Shown here: one piece after another, positions 45,667-56,280 of the stretch
Layout of the letters: every line of letters begins with the position of its first letter
How positions within the stretch are numbered: position 1 is the stretch's first letter
Assembly: GCA_031216915.1 (NCBI GenBank)
Contig: CM062297.1
Location: forward strand, 545,808,971-545,872,970
Origin: Pictodentalium vernedei
Lineage: Eukaryota > Mollusca > Scaphopoda > Dentaliida > Dentaliidae
Length of the DNA: 64,000 nt
Direction: 5' to 3'
Made by a program: the position numbers and the translations under genes
The notes under the pieces: generated by a model
Databases searched by the model: none
The model's input: the letters and a program-made list of their open reading frames with translations, nothing else
What the model was told of the DNA's origin: nothing

Positions 45667-48472
45667 GGCTTTTCCCTCAGGAAAAGACTATTGTTTTTCT
45701 ACGGATTATTATTATTATTTTTTTTTTTTTTGGGGGGGGGGGGGGGTTTGGGTTTTTTTTTTTTTTTTCCACACATTTTGTCCGCACGATTCCGAAGCCA
45801 TTTTCGGGCCGATTTTCACAAAATTTTGCACACGCATAGAGGGGCACAAAATCTAAAAATGTACCGAAGCTGAATTTTCGATTTAACCCTTATTTCGTCA
45901 GAATTGGCAAAAAACTGTCAAAATTGGGGTTTATCGGCACTTTCTCAAAACACGTCTTGTAGATTTTTTTTAAACTTTCATCATTGATAGACCTGTCTGT
46001 GCCACGACCATTGATACACATGACATATCAGGCGATGCATATGGTAACCCTCCACAGGCTGCCAAACATCGAAATTTTGATGAAATGGGCCGGTTTCAGG
46101 CCCCAAGAGCACCCAAACGATACACGAGAGATAAACATAACTTCCTTTATTTGAAGTGGAATTCACCGGAGATCATTTTTGTAAGTAATAATGGTGTTCA
46201 AAAAACCAAGCATTAACCCGTTTTGGGCTGGTTAAACAGCAATACCCCCAAAAAGCTGAAAAATTCAGGTTTTCCGTGGATTTCTCTAAACGAGTCTTGT
46301 AGATTTTCATAAAAAAATTGTCACTCCCAGGCCTTGATGTGACAATAGAAGTTGCATGGACAAAATACTTCGGTGAGCATTTGTTAACCCTCCACGGGCT
46401 GCTAAATGTCAAAATTGTGATAAAATGGACTGTTTTTGGACGCCAACGGCACCCAACGGGTACGCCACAAAGAAAAGTGATTTCTTTTATCGAGCGTACA
46501 ATCTATAGGGAAACATTTTTGTAAGTAGTAAGGGTATTCAAAAAACGAAGTCTTAACCCATTTTGGTCAGGCTAAAGAGAGAGACCCCTTAAAATCTAAA
46601 AATTCCCATTTTCTGTGGATTTCTCTAAATACATTCCATAGGTTTTCAAGAAAAATTGACTACTTGCAGGTCTTTGTGTGACATTACAAGTGGCATGGAC
46701 AAAATATTCCGCTGAGCGTTTATTAACCCTCTACTGAATGCCAAGCATCATAATTTTGTTGAAATGGGCTGTTTTCGGACACACACAGCACGCAATGTAT
46801 GTCCGAGAGTTACACATAATCTCCTTTGTTGGAAGTGGAATTCACTGAGGACCATTTTTGTAAGTAATAAGGGTATTCAAAAACCCAAGCGTTAACCCCC
46901 TTTGGGGGGGTTATTAGCGATACCATCAAAAGCTAAAAAAAATCATGTTTTCCGTGGATTTCGTTACAAACATCTTGTAAGTTTTCAACAGAAAATGGCC
47001 ATTGATAGGTCTTGGAGTCACATTACTGGTTGCATGGATAAAATATTCCAGTAAGCATTTGTTAACCCTCCATCGGCTGCTAAATGTCAACATTTTGAAA
47101 AAATAGTCTGTTTTTGGACACCAACAACAACAAATGGGAATGCCACAGAGATACATAACTTCTTTTACCGGATTCAAAACTGACAGAGAAAAATTTAGTA
47201 AGTAGTAAGGGTATTCAAAAAATCGAGGTCGTAACCCATTTTCGCCTGGTTAAGATGTACCCCTTAAAAGCTTAAAATTCCAGTTTTCTGTGGATTTCTC
47301 CAAAAAATCTAGTAAGTATTCAAGAAAAATTGACCATTTGCAGGTCTTGGAGTGACATTACAAGTTACATAGACAAAATATTCCGGTAAGCGTTAGTTAA
47401 CTCTCCAGAGGCTGCAAAGCATAGAAATTTGGAGAAAATGGACTGTCCTTGGGCACCCATTGCACGCAATGTGTACCTGCGAGATAAACATAACCTTCTT
47501 CTTTGGAAGTGGAATTCATCAGACCAAGCATTAACCCATTTAGGGCTGGTCTTAACCCGTTTTGGGCTGGTTAAACAGCGGTACCCATCAAAGACTTAAA
47601 ATTTCATGCTTTCCCTGGATTTCTTTAAAAACATCTTGTAGATTTCAACAAAAAATGGCCAATCACGGGTCTTCATGTGACATTACAAGTTACATGGACA
47701 AAATATTCCGTTGAGCATTCGTTAACTCTCCACGAGCTGCTAAACATCAAAATGTTGATAAAATGGATTGTTTTCAGACACCAAGAGCGCCCAATGGATA
47801 TGTAACAGAGAAATATAACTTCTTTTACTGCGTGTAGAATTCACAGAGGATCAGTTTTGTAAGTAGTAAGGGTATTTAAAAGAATGAAACGTAACCTATT
47901 TTAGACTGGATAAGGAGAGATACCCCTTAAAAGCTTAAAATTTACATTTTCTGTGGATTTCGCTAACTGCTTGTTGGCGATTTTCAAGAACAATTTGACA
48001 TTGGCAGGTCTTACAAATTGCATAGATAGAATATTCCGCTAGTCGTTTGTTAATCCCGCTACAGGCTGCTAAACGTCAAAATTTTGATAAAATCGGCTGT
48101 TTTCGGGCAGCAAATGGGTATGTGATAGGTAAACATAACCTCTTTTATCAGACTCAGAATTCATGAGGGATAATGTATGATAGTGTTAAGGGTATTCAAG
48201 GGAGCGTGGTGGCTCAGTGGTAGACTGTTGTACTTCTATGCTAGAGGTCCCGAGTCCGATCCCCGTCCAGGACGACTCACGTTGTGTCCTTGGGCAAGGC
48301 ACTTTAGCCCGGTTGCCGACATGGGGGCACGATGACGCTGTGTACTAAGGCATACTGCACGTCTATGGTACATATGTTTTCACCCTCTGTAACCTTGCTT
48401 GAGCGGAGCTTGAACAGAGTTAGAATGTTGAGGAGCTGACAGTTGCTCGTCGATGCTTGGTGGTTCTCTCCA

Positions 48473-48549
<77 letters not shown>

Positions 48550-48585
48550 AAGGGTATTCAAAAACCAAGCCTTAACCCTGTTTAT
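45667..48585 (+). mobile_element. Helitron-like minisatellite element, block B
   Basis: The same head (TTAGGCTTTTCCCTCAGGAA) opens it, followed by a long T/G run. The ~338-bp units occur in the same order of subtypes as in block A (phrases near 46,211; 46,549; 46,890; 47,230; 47,550; 47,890). A SINE with a 14-bp target duplication sits in the last unit. No 3' hairpin end is seen. Confidence 0.8.
48200..48547 (+). mobile_element. tRNA-derived SINE with perfect 14-bp TSD
   Basis: TTAAGGGTATTCAA lies at 48,186-48,199 and again at 48,548-48,561. Between them lies a full SINE: A box TGGCTCAGTGG, B-box-like GAGTCCGATCC, CGTTGTGTCCTTGGGCAAGG, TACTAAGGCATACTGCACG, and a (TAAA)~17 tail. It is the youngest and most complete copy in the window. 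Confidence 0.95.
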
Positions 48586-48749
48586 AGGATCAAAGACAGA
48601 CAGCCCATGCCGTGTACGCTGCCTACATTACTTGTAAAATCAACACCCCCACTAAATCTACTTCGAGGTGCGGTGTCGGACCCGACCACCTGACGGTTCT
48701 GACCTCATTAGATAACACTCCTTCGTTGTATTATCAGCATGGATTTCCC
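48586..48749. other. Spacer between Helitron array and TIR transposon
   Basis: No feature is recognised in these 164 bases. Confidence 0.4.
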
Positions 48750-48752
48750 TAA

Positions 48753-48925
48753 TAGCGGGGGAGGAATTCGCTAGAATTGTGCACTTGGTGATACCTTCCT
48801 GAAATTTGGCATGATGTAAGGGTAGGCATCAGAGATTTCAAAATCGATCGGCTACAAGTTGGCACCATCCTCTAGCCACCACTAGCAGCGAAATCCAAAA
48901 TGGCCGCCAAGCGGATCGAAAAAAA
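48753..48925 (+). repeat. Left terminal inverted repeat of the 6.56-kb transposon
   Basis: The first 18 bases are identical to the inverted right end. After a small gap relative to the right arm, a second identical block (GAATTGTGCACTTGGTGATA and CCTTC) follows, then patchy identity to the ATGGCCGCCA block. Confidence 0.88.
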
Positions 48926-50182
48926 GCTATTTTCGCCGATCGCACAACTGAAGCTCCAAACCTAACACCATACATGTGCTGTAATTGATGTGAATGATGG
49001 AGTGAAGCCCTTGGAACAAGTTGGGGGGAAGATTAATGGATAATGGGATCAGAATTTCCGTCGATGTGTGCGTCTGTGTGTCTGACTGTCAGTATGATCG
49101 TCCGTCCGTAGATAAATTAGTGTTGAATGTTTCTCGGGAATGCAATGGTCAAATGAACATGGTATGAGAGATTCCTGTCAACACATGAACAAGGGTACTC
49201 GATAGTATGCAGCAGTGGGGATACTTGGACATTTGATAATCCAATTAAAGTGACAGTCTATTCTCAACTTCCGGCATTTTCGATAGATTTATTTTCTAAG
49301 AAAATAAAACTATCAAATTTCTAGAGGAGTTCTGGTTCAATCTCAACACCATAGCGACACGTCTGCCAGCAAGGGCAGTGCTGGAATGAACTCGGGATGC
49401 ATTAGTTCCCGTTGTTAATTATACAATGTTATCTTGCCAGTATAGAACATTGGCAAAATGGGACTAGAAGGGGTGAGTGTATGTTTGCAGTCATTCGAGG
49501 TACAGGAATATTTTTTGACTACAAGTAGTATTCTTCATTTTCGGCCAGTTAAGATGTGGTGTGTTCCAAGTCAGGATTAATGTTGCCGACACTTAATGCC
49601 CATCCCTCATGGTATGCTACTTTACCAGGGATATAGAGATATAGCCACCACTGGGAGCCAAAACATGACCTTTGATGTCGATGAGTGGTCGAAATGTTTT
49701 AGCGAATAACTTATCGAAATATGATCCGGTATGGCAATTTGATACCTTACGTTAGATTTATTAGATCAACTCAGGTATGGATTCATTGAGACATGAGTGC
49801 GCTACAAGATGAAGGATTTCCAAGTTGATTTGCTATGGAGTAGGAACTGACTAGTCACATGTGGCCTATGGCCAGAGAAAGACAAGGATACCATAGATGA
49901 ACACACGGGTGAACGAAGGTATCAACTGTTGTACAGAGGCAAAATAGTTGGGGATATTGTATCATGCTATGCATGAATTAACACCGTCTTGTGCAGTAAA
50001 TAACAGACTATTTTCCGAAATCTAAAACTGTATTCCTATACCCCGGACAATGTAGCAAGCCACATGGGATGAACATTTGTTAGCAAAATCAACTCAACTA
50101 GAAACATGACATGTGTTAACTGGCCGAAAATGGAAAAAAAAATACCAGAATAGGAGATGACTGGTCCTAACATGACAGTATA
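48926..50182. other. 3' noncoding part of the transposon
   Basis: No second gene is seen between the left terminal repeat and the stop of the large ORF. It may hold the 3' UTR and polyadenylation signals. Nothing else is recognised. Confidence 0.5.
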
Positions 50183-53100
50183 CTACTCAATATTGTTACA
50201 ACAGCCACCTTCACACTTACACAAAGGTGTGCACCTTAATCCAGCTTTCAAGCATTTGCAATTGCCCTTGCAGGCCTTGGCACAACTACAGTGGAGCATC
50301 AGTGCACATGCAGCACTTGCGTCTCCTAGGTGAGTCCAAAATGGGACCAGAATATTGAGACGTGGATTCCACTCCCATCCGTACTGTGATGGGTCTGGCA
50401 CACATAAGTGTTTCTGCAGAGCACGATGCCAAATGAAAGATGACACAAGAATTACCCTTTTTACATGTTGATACAGAGCTGCTTTGGTGGGCGGGATGTT
50501 TTCCATAGACTTAAGGCCATGTGTGAACATATGCCGTCTCGCATCATTGACACGTGTACTGACACAACTGTTACTGTACATCTGTATGGTGAGTTTTTCG
50601 ATATGCTGCATATGAGGGGAATCCTCTGAAAAGACTTGCGGATTCTCAGTCAATTCTATCATCATTTCAGTTGATGCGGGAAAATTCATCCATGCATTCC
50701 ATCCTGTCTTCTTCCCAATGCCGAGCATGCTGGATGTTACATCACAACCTGTGAAGGCGTGGAAGAAAGTCAGGGCCTTACAGTAATCAGGTCCAAGTTG
50801 TGAAGCTATCTCATGAATTGGCATATCTTTATATGCCTTTCCAATTCCAAACCCAATCCACAGCTCACTGAGTCCAAGGTCACGGAATGTTGCGAAATGG
50901 TGCAAAGACAGAATGACGACATCAGAATCAACCGTGCGAAGAAAAGCTATTTTGTGACCTTGTGAGACTGCATGGTTGAGATGAAGCATCATGCGCGTGT
51001 CTGCTTCCTCGTGGTTCGATGGAGATATGTCACATAAGCTAACATCCTTATTGCATAGTACATATTCTCCTGATGTCGTTAACAACTGGTACTCGGATGT
51101 TGATGTTAATTTCAGCAGTTCAGCAGACAGGAACTTGAAAAATTCGTCTTTATTCTCACTAACTTTCAAGAATGCCTGCCAATTCTTCCCTTTAGGTAAA
51201 GGGACGTTCTCGGACACCCGTATCAACCTAACTGCTGTCTCACCGAGGCGTTTTGCTCGCGTCTGATTCTTCAAACTGCCTTCGGGGTAACAGTCATAGA
51301 TCGCATCAACCCTTGTGGTGTTCGTGTTAATCAGAGATTCGATGTATGGCAATAATTGCAATCGAGCATATTCTCCAAACAGATCCGCTTTCTGTGGTTT
51401 GATTACATGGACTACAGCAGGCATATCCAAGATGACAACTGAAGCTTGTCTAGCTGCTGAATTCTTCCCTTGTGCAGGAATAGCTGGTAAACAATTGAGA
51501 ATTTGAGATTTTGTCCCACTCCGTAGCTTACCTCTATCGGATAATGCTGGCGGATCACGTGCATTCTCGTGCATGAAAAACTCATCCATGTTTGAATCAG
51601 GCCGGGCTTGCAGTGAAACGAACATCTGGGTAACTATTGCGGCAGTTGCTTTACTTGACATGAGTTTGTCTCGGCCTTTGTCCAGGTTGGCTGGGGGTGG
51701 GTTAAGGAAGGTATATATATTTGCCTTGGGAATAACATCATTCAGGGGTACGGTGCATTCCACAAGCCTTTCCTTCAAGAAAGTGGAATATAAATGCTTG
51801 CCCCTTTCGGGTAATGACCGTAAACTCTTACTAACTTCGGGGTCCATATATTCACCAGTATCTAATGTCACCAGCTGACCACTAGTTTCATCATAAGGGT
51901 TGATAATGAGTCCCTGATTCACCAGATCGAGGAGAGATTTCAATTGATTCAGAAATTTTTTCTGCTCTGATACCGAACTTTCCGGGTGTTCCGTGTTATC
52001 TGATGATGTTGTGTGGAAACTTGCATATTCATACTCATCTATAACACGCAGAACTTCTGACCTTGAAAGCTCAATAACGACTTTCTCTTCAGCCTGGCCA
52101 TAGAGACCTTTTGGACCACTGTCTTCTTTGAGTAGTTGGATACTATGTTCTTGGCTCTGATCTAAACCCATCATACTGAACTTCCTCTCACTACGCTGGA
52201 CCACAAAATGGCCTTCCATGAATTTGTTGTGGATTGAAGGATGCCGCCTGGGTAGCTGAGACATGTCTCTCAGAAATACGGGGACCCACCGACAATAATT
52301 TGTATGTCCTAGGGCAAAAAAGTAACTGCACAACTCATCGATAGAACACAGTGTACCAGGCCAGTTACCGATTCGTTGGTTCCGAACGAATTGACAGCTT
52401 GTCAAGAGAAAGTTCCGAACGATTTCACCCCAATAGCGCGCAGTTGGAGATTGTGAAAGAATCCTCTGTTCCCACATTTCAAATGACTCATGGGGCCCAG
52501 TCTGCTGACAGTAAATCTCATAAGCATTCTTTCTGAGGATCTCAAGCCAAGCTAGAGTGAGAAGATATGCCTGTCGCGTCCTCTTGACATGTTTCCCACC
52601 AAGTAGGGATGATGCTACACCGGGTGTGAATATCTTTGCGAGGTGAAACATTCGCTCCCAACCAGAACCACCCATAAGCTTACCACCAGCTTCTTGGGTG
52701 CACATTTCAAGATGCAGGAATCCAATCATACACACCATTCGATCCTCACCTATCTCCTCTGGGAACAGCCATTGACATTTTTTCTGCCTGGCATACAACG
52801 GACAGTCACCTTCAATGACAGGTATCTGGCCGGGGTTTACGAAAGCAGTAGCTTCCCTGACCACATACATAGCATGCTTCTGCATACTGAGTGAGTCCGC
52901 TTTCTGCTCACTGAAAACAGGGAATACCCCAATAACTGCACGAGGTTTGACATTGTCTTGATCTTCATGTTTTGAAAAGAAGCCTGAAAAGGTCACAGGG
53001 ACTTCATCAAGCTGCCAGCTGCCATCAACCTTCCCTTTATTGCTGATCTGTGACACATGAGACAACCAGTCATTCTCTCCCACGTTCAAATCTGCATATT

Positions 53101-54841
53101 CATTGGGCCGTACATTACATTCATCTGGAGATTCAAGCCTGATGTCCCCACCAAAGTCTTCAACGAAAGGAACAAATGCATAGTCGTCTGGGAGTTCAAT
53201 TTGTGTGTCTTCTGGAACATCTAAACTCAGTGGTGGGGGATCAGTACCCACATTGTCCCTGCTCAGTTGACCAATGAGTGTGATGGACGTACCATGCATA
53301 TCAGATCTACCAGATACATCAATGTTATCAGTGGTTCCTATCGAGAAAACATTACGTTTGCAGTTAGCTGGGACTACAACACCTTCGTTCTTGAACCGCA
53401 GTGAAACAGCTCTCGCGAAACTCCTGCGAACATCCATTACGCGATCATAAGAGACAGAGAGTCCCATTTGATGAAAATCTCTGATAAGATTTTTCATACG
53501 ATCATGGGCATGCAACTTCAAACCCACATAAAGAGGCATTGGAGTTTCTCTGTCACGTCTCTGGTGAACATTTTGTGCATGTTCGGAGCGTTTCGCTGAA
53601 TTGCTGATCAACATCTGTGAAATAGTACAAGCCACTCGAGTCTTGGCATTAACAGTCTCATCATCGCCTAAGTTCTGTATACTACATGTGCCCTCAAGTA
53701 GAACTCTAAGAAGAGTCAGGAGTGAGTTGGGTACAGGCTCGCTCAAGCAATAAGATGAAAATGATCCCGTGAAAGGAGCTTGAGATATGAGTATGTGTTT
53801 ACGCAGAAGAAGACCCACATCAACTATCTTTTTTGCCTCTTCCTCAGACACTATACGAGTTAAAGATTCGGACAACAAGGAGCCAACTCGAAACCTACTT
53901 GAAATAAACACATCTCTACCCTGTGTGAAGGCGTCCCAGCCATCGCCCAATTTCTGCAACAAATGTTCTTTGAATCGAGTGGAATGTATTTCTTCACTAA
54001 GCCAATCAGAACCGACTTGCTTCAACCTCCGACTGTACAGATTCTTGAGATCGACAAGCTTCATCGCGGAATCGTTGTGTTCAACAAATGTTATGAGCTC
54101 TGCCATAACGAGAGGGTCATAGGGCAGGCCTGACGCGGAATGTTCGGCGTTCTTCGACTTTTTAGATTTAGCCGCTCGTGCTTCATTGGCAAGCTTACAA
54201 TAACAGGTTTTGTGATAGTAAAGATCACTAGCAGCGGAATCAAATGCTGCATTGACCCGAGAAAAAACAACCCAGTTCTCGGCTTCCTTTGCCATAATTT
54301 TGAGTTTATTGTTATCAGACATTGATCTGCAAATAGGCTCACTGCTGTCACCTTCGCGTTTGTGACAATAAACACACTGGGGCAGTTTCCTGTCACAGCC
54401 AGATTCAAAACTTGTCCGTGTTCTTTTAGGACTCAGCGTGGAGCAGGATGCCACTGCCTCATTTCGCTCTCGCTTGTGTAGCACGCGCTGTACGATGTGA
54501 GTCCGAATACTGTCACGGCATGTCTTATGATATATTGCCTTATTCGTCAACAGTGACATCGACATACACTCATCACTCTCTCTCATCAAACAATCAATGG
54601 TCAAATTATATGGAAGCTCAACGCCATTATCTAGGAAGCGCGTTATGTCTTCCTCAATAGCTTTATAGGCGTCATGAAAACGAGATTCTCTATACGGACG
54701 CATCAATTTCTTGGAACTGTCTTGCTGGCAAAAGCAACAACGTTCCCAGTCAGTACTAGTCCGTACACGAAGAGGATTCTCACTCATTCTGTGAATGATT
54801 TTTGTGAACAATCGCGTTCTCGAATTAATTTCGACAGACAA
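50183..54841 (-). CDS. Giant transposon protein: zinc motifs, XPG/FEN1-like nuclease, CXC tail
   Basis: An uninterrupted 1552-codon frame; Met 19 (MSENPL) is an equally likely start. Two Cys/His motifs lie at residues 35-108 (CCFC...H105..C108) and 156-213 (C156-C159...H210..C213). A conserved-looking centre has TTDNID (503-508) and GLDQSQEHS (892-900). Residues ~1130-1390 resemble an XPG/FEN1-type PIN nuclease, with Asp1139, VDAIYDCYPEGS (Asp1179, Asp1183), HEEADTR (Glu1278, Glu1279, Asp1281), TVDSD (Asp1305, Asp1307) and FTGCDVTSSMLGIGKK (helix-hairpin-like). Residues 1518-1548 form a tesmin/TSO1-like CXC motif, usually DNA-binding. I recall similar long uncharacterised proteins in cnidarian, mollusc and fish predictions. 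Function is inferred to be DNA cleavage for mobility; an unseen DDE core is possible. Confidence 0.8.
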   Translation of the reverse strand: MSVEINSRTRLFTKIIHRMSENPLRVRTSTDWERCCFCQQDSSKKLMRPYRESRFHDAYKAIEEDITRFLDNGVELPYNLTIDCLMRESDECMSMSLLTNKAIYHKTCRDSIRTHIVQRVLHKRERNEAVASCSTLSPKRTRTSFESGCDRKLPQCVYCHKREGDSSEPICRSMSDNNKLKIMAKEAENWVVFSRVNAAFDSAASDLYYHKTCYCKLANEARAAKSKKSKNAEHSASGLPYDPLVMAELITFVEHNDSAMKLVDLKNLYSRRLKQVGSDWLSEEIHSTRFKEHLLQKLGDGWDAFTQGRDVFISSRFRVGSLLSESLTRIVSEEEAKKIVDVGLLLRKHILISQAPFTGSFSSYCLSEPVPNSLLTLLRVLLEGTCSIQNLGDDETVNAKTRVACTISQMLISNSAKRSEHAQNVHQRRDRETPMPLYVGLKLHAHDRMKNLIRDFHQMGLSVSYDRVMDVRRSFARAVSLRFKNEGVVVPANCKRNVFSIGTTDNIDVSGRSDMHGTSITLIGQLSRDNVGTDPPPLSLDVPEDTQIELPDDYAFVPFVEDFGGDIRLESPDECNVRPNEYADLNVGENDWLSHVSQISNKGKVDGSWQLDEVPVTFSGFFSKHEDQDNVKPRAVIGVFPVFSEQKADSLSMQKHAMYVVREATAFVNPGQIPVIEGDCPLYARQKKCQWLFPEEIGEDRMVCMIGFLHLEMCTQEAGGKLMGGSGWERMFHLAKIFTPGVASSLLGGKHVKRTRQAYLLTLAWLEILRKNAYEIYCQQTGPHESFEMWEQRILSQSPTARYWGEIVRNFLLTSCQFVRNQRIGNWPGTLCSIDELCSYFFALGHTNYCRWVPVFLRDMSQLPRRHPSIHNKFMEGHFVVQRSERKFSMMGLDQSQEHSIQLLKEDSGPKGLYGQAEEKVVIELSRSEVLRVIDEYEYASFHTTSSDNTEHPESSVSEQKKFLNQLKSLLDLVNQGLIINPYDETSGQLVTLDTGEYMDPEVSKSLRSLPERGKHLYSTFLKERLVECTVPLNDVIPKANIYTFLNPPPANLDKGRDKLMSSKATAAIVTQMFVSLQARPDSNMDEFFMHENARDPPALSDRGKLRSGTKSQILNCLPAIPAQGKNSAARQASVVILDMPAVVHVIKPQKADLFGEYARLQLLPYIESLINTNTTRVDAIYDCYPEGSLKNQTRAKRLGETAVRLIRVSENVPLPKGKNWQAFLKVSENKDEFFKFLSAELLKLTSTSEYQLLTTSGEYVLCNKDVSLCDISPSNHEEADTRMMLHLNHAVSQGHKIAFLRTVDSDVVILSLHHFATFRDLGLSELWIGFGIGKAYKDMPIHEIASQLGPDYCKALTFFHAFTGCDVTSSMLGIGKKTGWNAWMNFPASTEMMIELTENPQVFSEDSPHMQHIEKLTIQMYSNSCVSTRVNDARRHMFTHGLKSMENIPPTKAALYQHVKRVILVSSFIWHRALQKHLCVPDPSQYGWEWNPRLNILVPFWTHLGDASAACALMLHCSCAKACKGNCKCLKAGLRCTPLCKCEGGCCNNIE

Positions 54842-55027
54842 ATCAGAATTGCTTGCGGAATTACGCCAAACAAGAGATTGTATGGCAAAGAGACTGCTTC
54901 ATAAAGAGCGTTGTTTCTCCGGGATCAGCGTCATTCGGGTTTGCCTGAATGACGCTGATCCCGGAGAAACAACGCTCTTTTCAAGTTCCAAGAAATTGAT
55001 GCGTCCGTATAGAGAATCTCGTTTTAT
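54676..55027. repeat. 42-bp inverted copy of the ORF's 5' region
   Basis: AAAACGAGATTCTCTATACG and the following bases (54,676-54,718, inside codons ~42-56) recur as the exact complement at 54,986-55,027, outside the gene. The two copies enclose the gene start and the 34-bp-arm hairpin. Confidence 0.9.
54903..54980. repeat. Perfect 34-bp-arm hairpin upstream of the giant ORF
   Basis: Arms 54,903-54,936 (AAAGAGCGTTGTTTCTCCGG ...) and 54,947-54,980 are exact complements around a 10-base loop GGGTTTGCCT. It is 62 bp upstream of the annotated start and inside the transposon. Confidence 0.93.
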
Positions 55028-55129
55028 TCTACATCATCTCCCACGTCTGTTTCCAACACGTGCGTGGATCAGAGTTCACTTTCGCGCCCTTACAATCGGA
55101 TGTATAGTCGGTAGACCGTCGAAAAGGAG

Positions 55130-55310
55130 GTTCCCTTCAGCCGCTGGCGGCCATTTTGGATTGTGCCGCTACTGGTCGCCACCGGTCGGTGTCAACTTGT
55201 AGCCGATCGTTTTTGAGAACCTCATAGCCTACACTAACAGTGTGCCAAATTTCAAGAAGGTATCACCAAGTGCACAATTCACCTGTATGTGACGAATTCC
55301 TCCCCCGCTA
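55130..55310 (-). repeat. Right terminal inverted repeat of the 6.56-kb transposon
   Basis: The reverse complement starts TAGCGGGGGAGGAATTCG. It then contains a 9-10-base extra segment, GAATTGTGCACTTGGTGATA and patchy identity to CCAAAATGGCCGCCA, mirroring the left arm. Confidence 0.88.
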
Positions 55311-55313
55311 TAA

Positions 55314-56280
55314 GAAGCAAAGACAAAAATACGTCTGCGGAAAATAATGGCAAATATTTTATTTAGTCTGTATTTTGTCCGTATAGAAAATGTCTCGCCC
55401 ACATATACCTAAAGATGATTCAATGATACAATTGGACATATTTCTCTCGTAAAACCTGAAAAAAAGACTTGAATTATTTCATTTTAGGATTGCGCGTGTA
55501 TATTCTTAGAAGATTCTCTGTGTGTTATTAATATACTGCGTCAGTCTTTGATCTCGTTTAGGATGATCAGTGATTAACACCTTTTCGACAAGAGCCGTCG
55601 AAATTGAAAATAAAAAAAAATAATCAAATTTCACTAAAACCTTTTGCTGCAGAATCGTGTTTTTCAGAAAACTCTTTCGCGATTGCATGTGTCGTTTTCA
55701 AAATTCCGATCAGTAATCACGAAATTATAAATATGTTGTTGTCAATAACAAAATTGAAAGCATGTCCGTCAAACTTGCATGACGTCAGAACTCGACTCGG
55801 GTGAAATACTGCAGTGAAAGGACGAGAGTAATAAACGCTGATATGGCAGTAGGCTTTAAACTGGCCATGGAATGGTCCTAAAATCAGGTTTATATTTGCA
55901 GCTTTATTGCAAATAGGTTTCCCGTTGTTTCTTGTTGAAGTGTTGTTTCCGTCAAGGCCAAGCACCATAGAAAATTTGGAACACCGAGCAGTGGGCCTGC
56001 CCCATGAACACCTGCCTGTTATTAAAATTATAAGCGGGGACATCTGCACCCCCCTCCCTTCCTGCTGTTTTTTTTTACCTAGGACACCTGCCCCCTATTG
56101 TTTCTTTTACCTAGGACACGTGCCACCCCCCCCCCCCCCCCCGCTGTTTTCCACCAACTACACCTGCCCCCGTTTGTTTGCTAACGCGCCCCTCCCCATT
56201 GACCTTTCTATCTTTAGAAGCACCCGGGCCGACGGGGAGAGGGCGTGGTTGTGAGCATGGCTAGATTTCGCTGAAGGAAG
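55314..56280. other. No recognisable gene
   Basis: Noncoding; contains C-runs and diverged CCTAGGACACSTGCC repeats at 56,080-56,160. Confidence 0.4.

Larger units (their letters stand above)
48753..55310 (-). mobile_element. 6.56-kb TIR transposon encoding a giant FEN-like/CXC protein
   Basis: Both ends read TAGCGGGGGAGGAATTCG inward, flanked by TAA at 48,750-48,752 and 55,311-55,313 (a 3-bp target duplication). The terminal repeats extend imperfectly for ~180 bp, sharing AATTGTGCACTTGGTGATAC, TGAAATTTGGCA, CGATCGGCTACAAGTTG and ATCCAAAATGGCCGCCA. The single gene (50,183-54,841) fills most of the interior; 1.3 kb of noncoding DNA follows its stop. A 3-bp TWA duplication is known for PIF/Harbinger elements, but the encoded protein does not look like a Harbinger transposase. 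The boundary evidence is direct; the superfamily is unknown. Confidence 0.88.

Noticed and set aside
43513..47177. Many 60-105-residue open frames such as those starting MNSTSNKGSYVYLS, on both strands
   Set aside because: They recur at ~338-bp spacing because the DNA is a tandem array; frames differ between units and no domain is present.
48304..48561. Open frame with (LFIY)n
   Set aside because: Translation of the SINE's (TAAA)n tail.
48753..55310. Classification as PIF/Harbinger on the basis of the TAA duplication
   Set aside because: The protein lacks a recognisable Harbinger DDE transposase or Myb-like partner gene; a 3-bp TAA flank alone is weak evidence.
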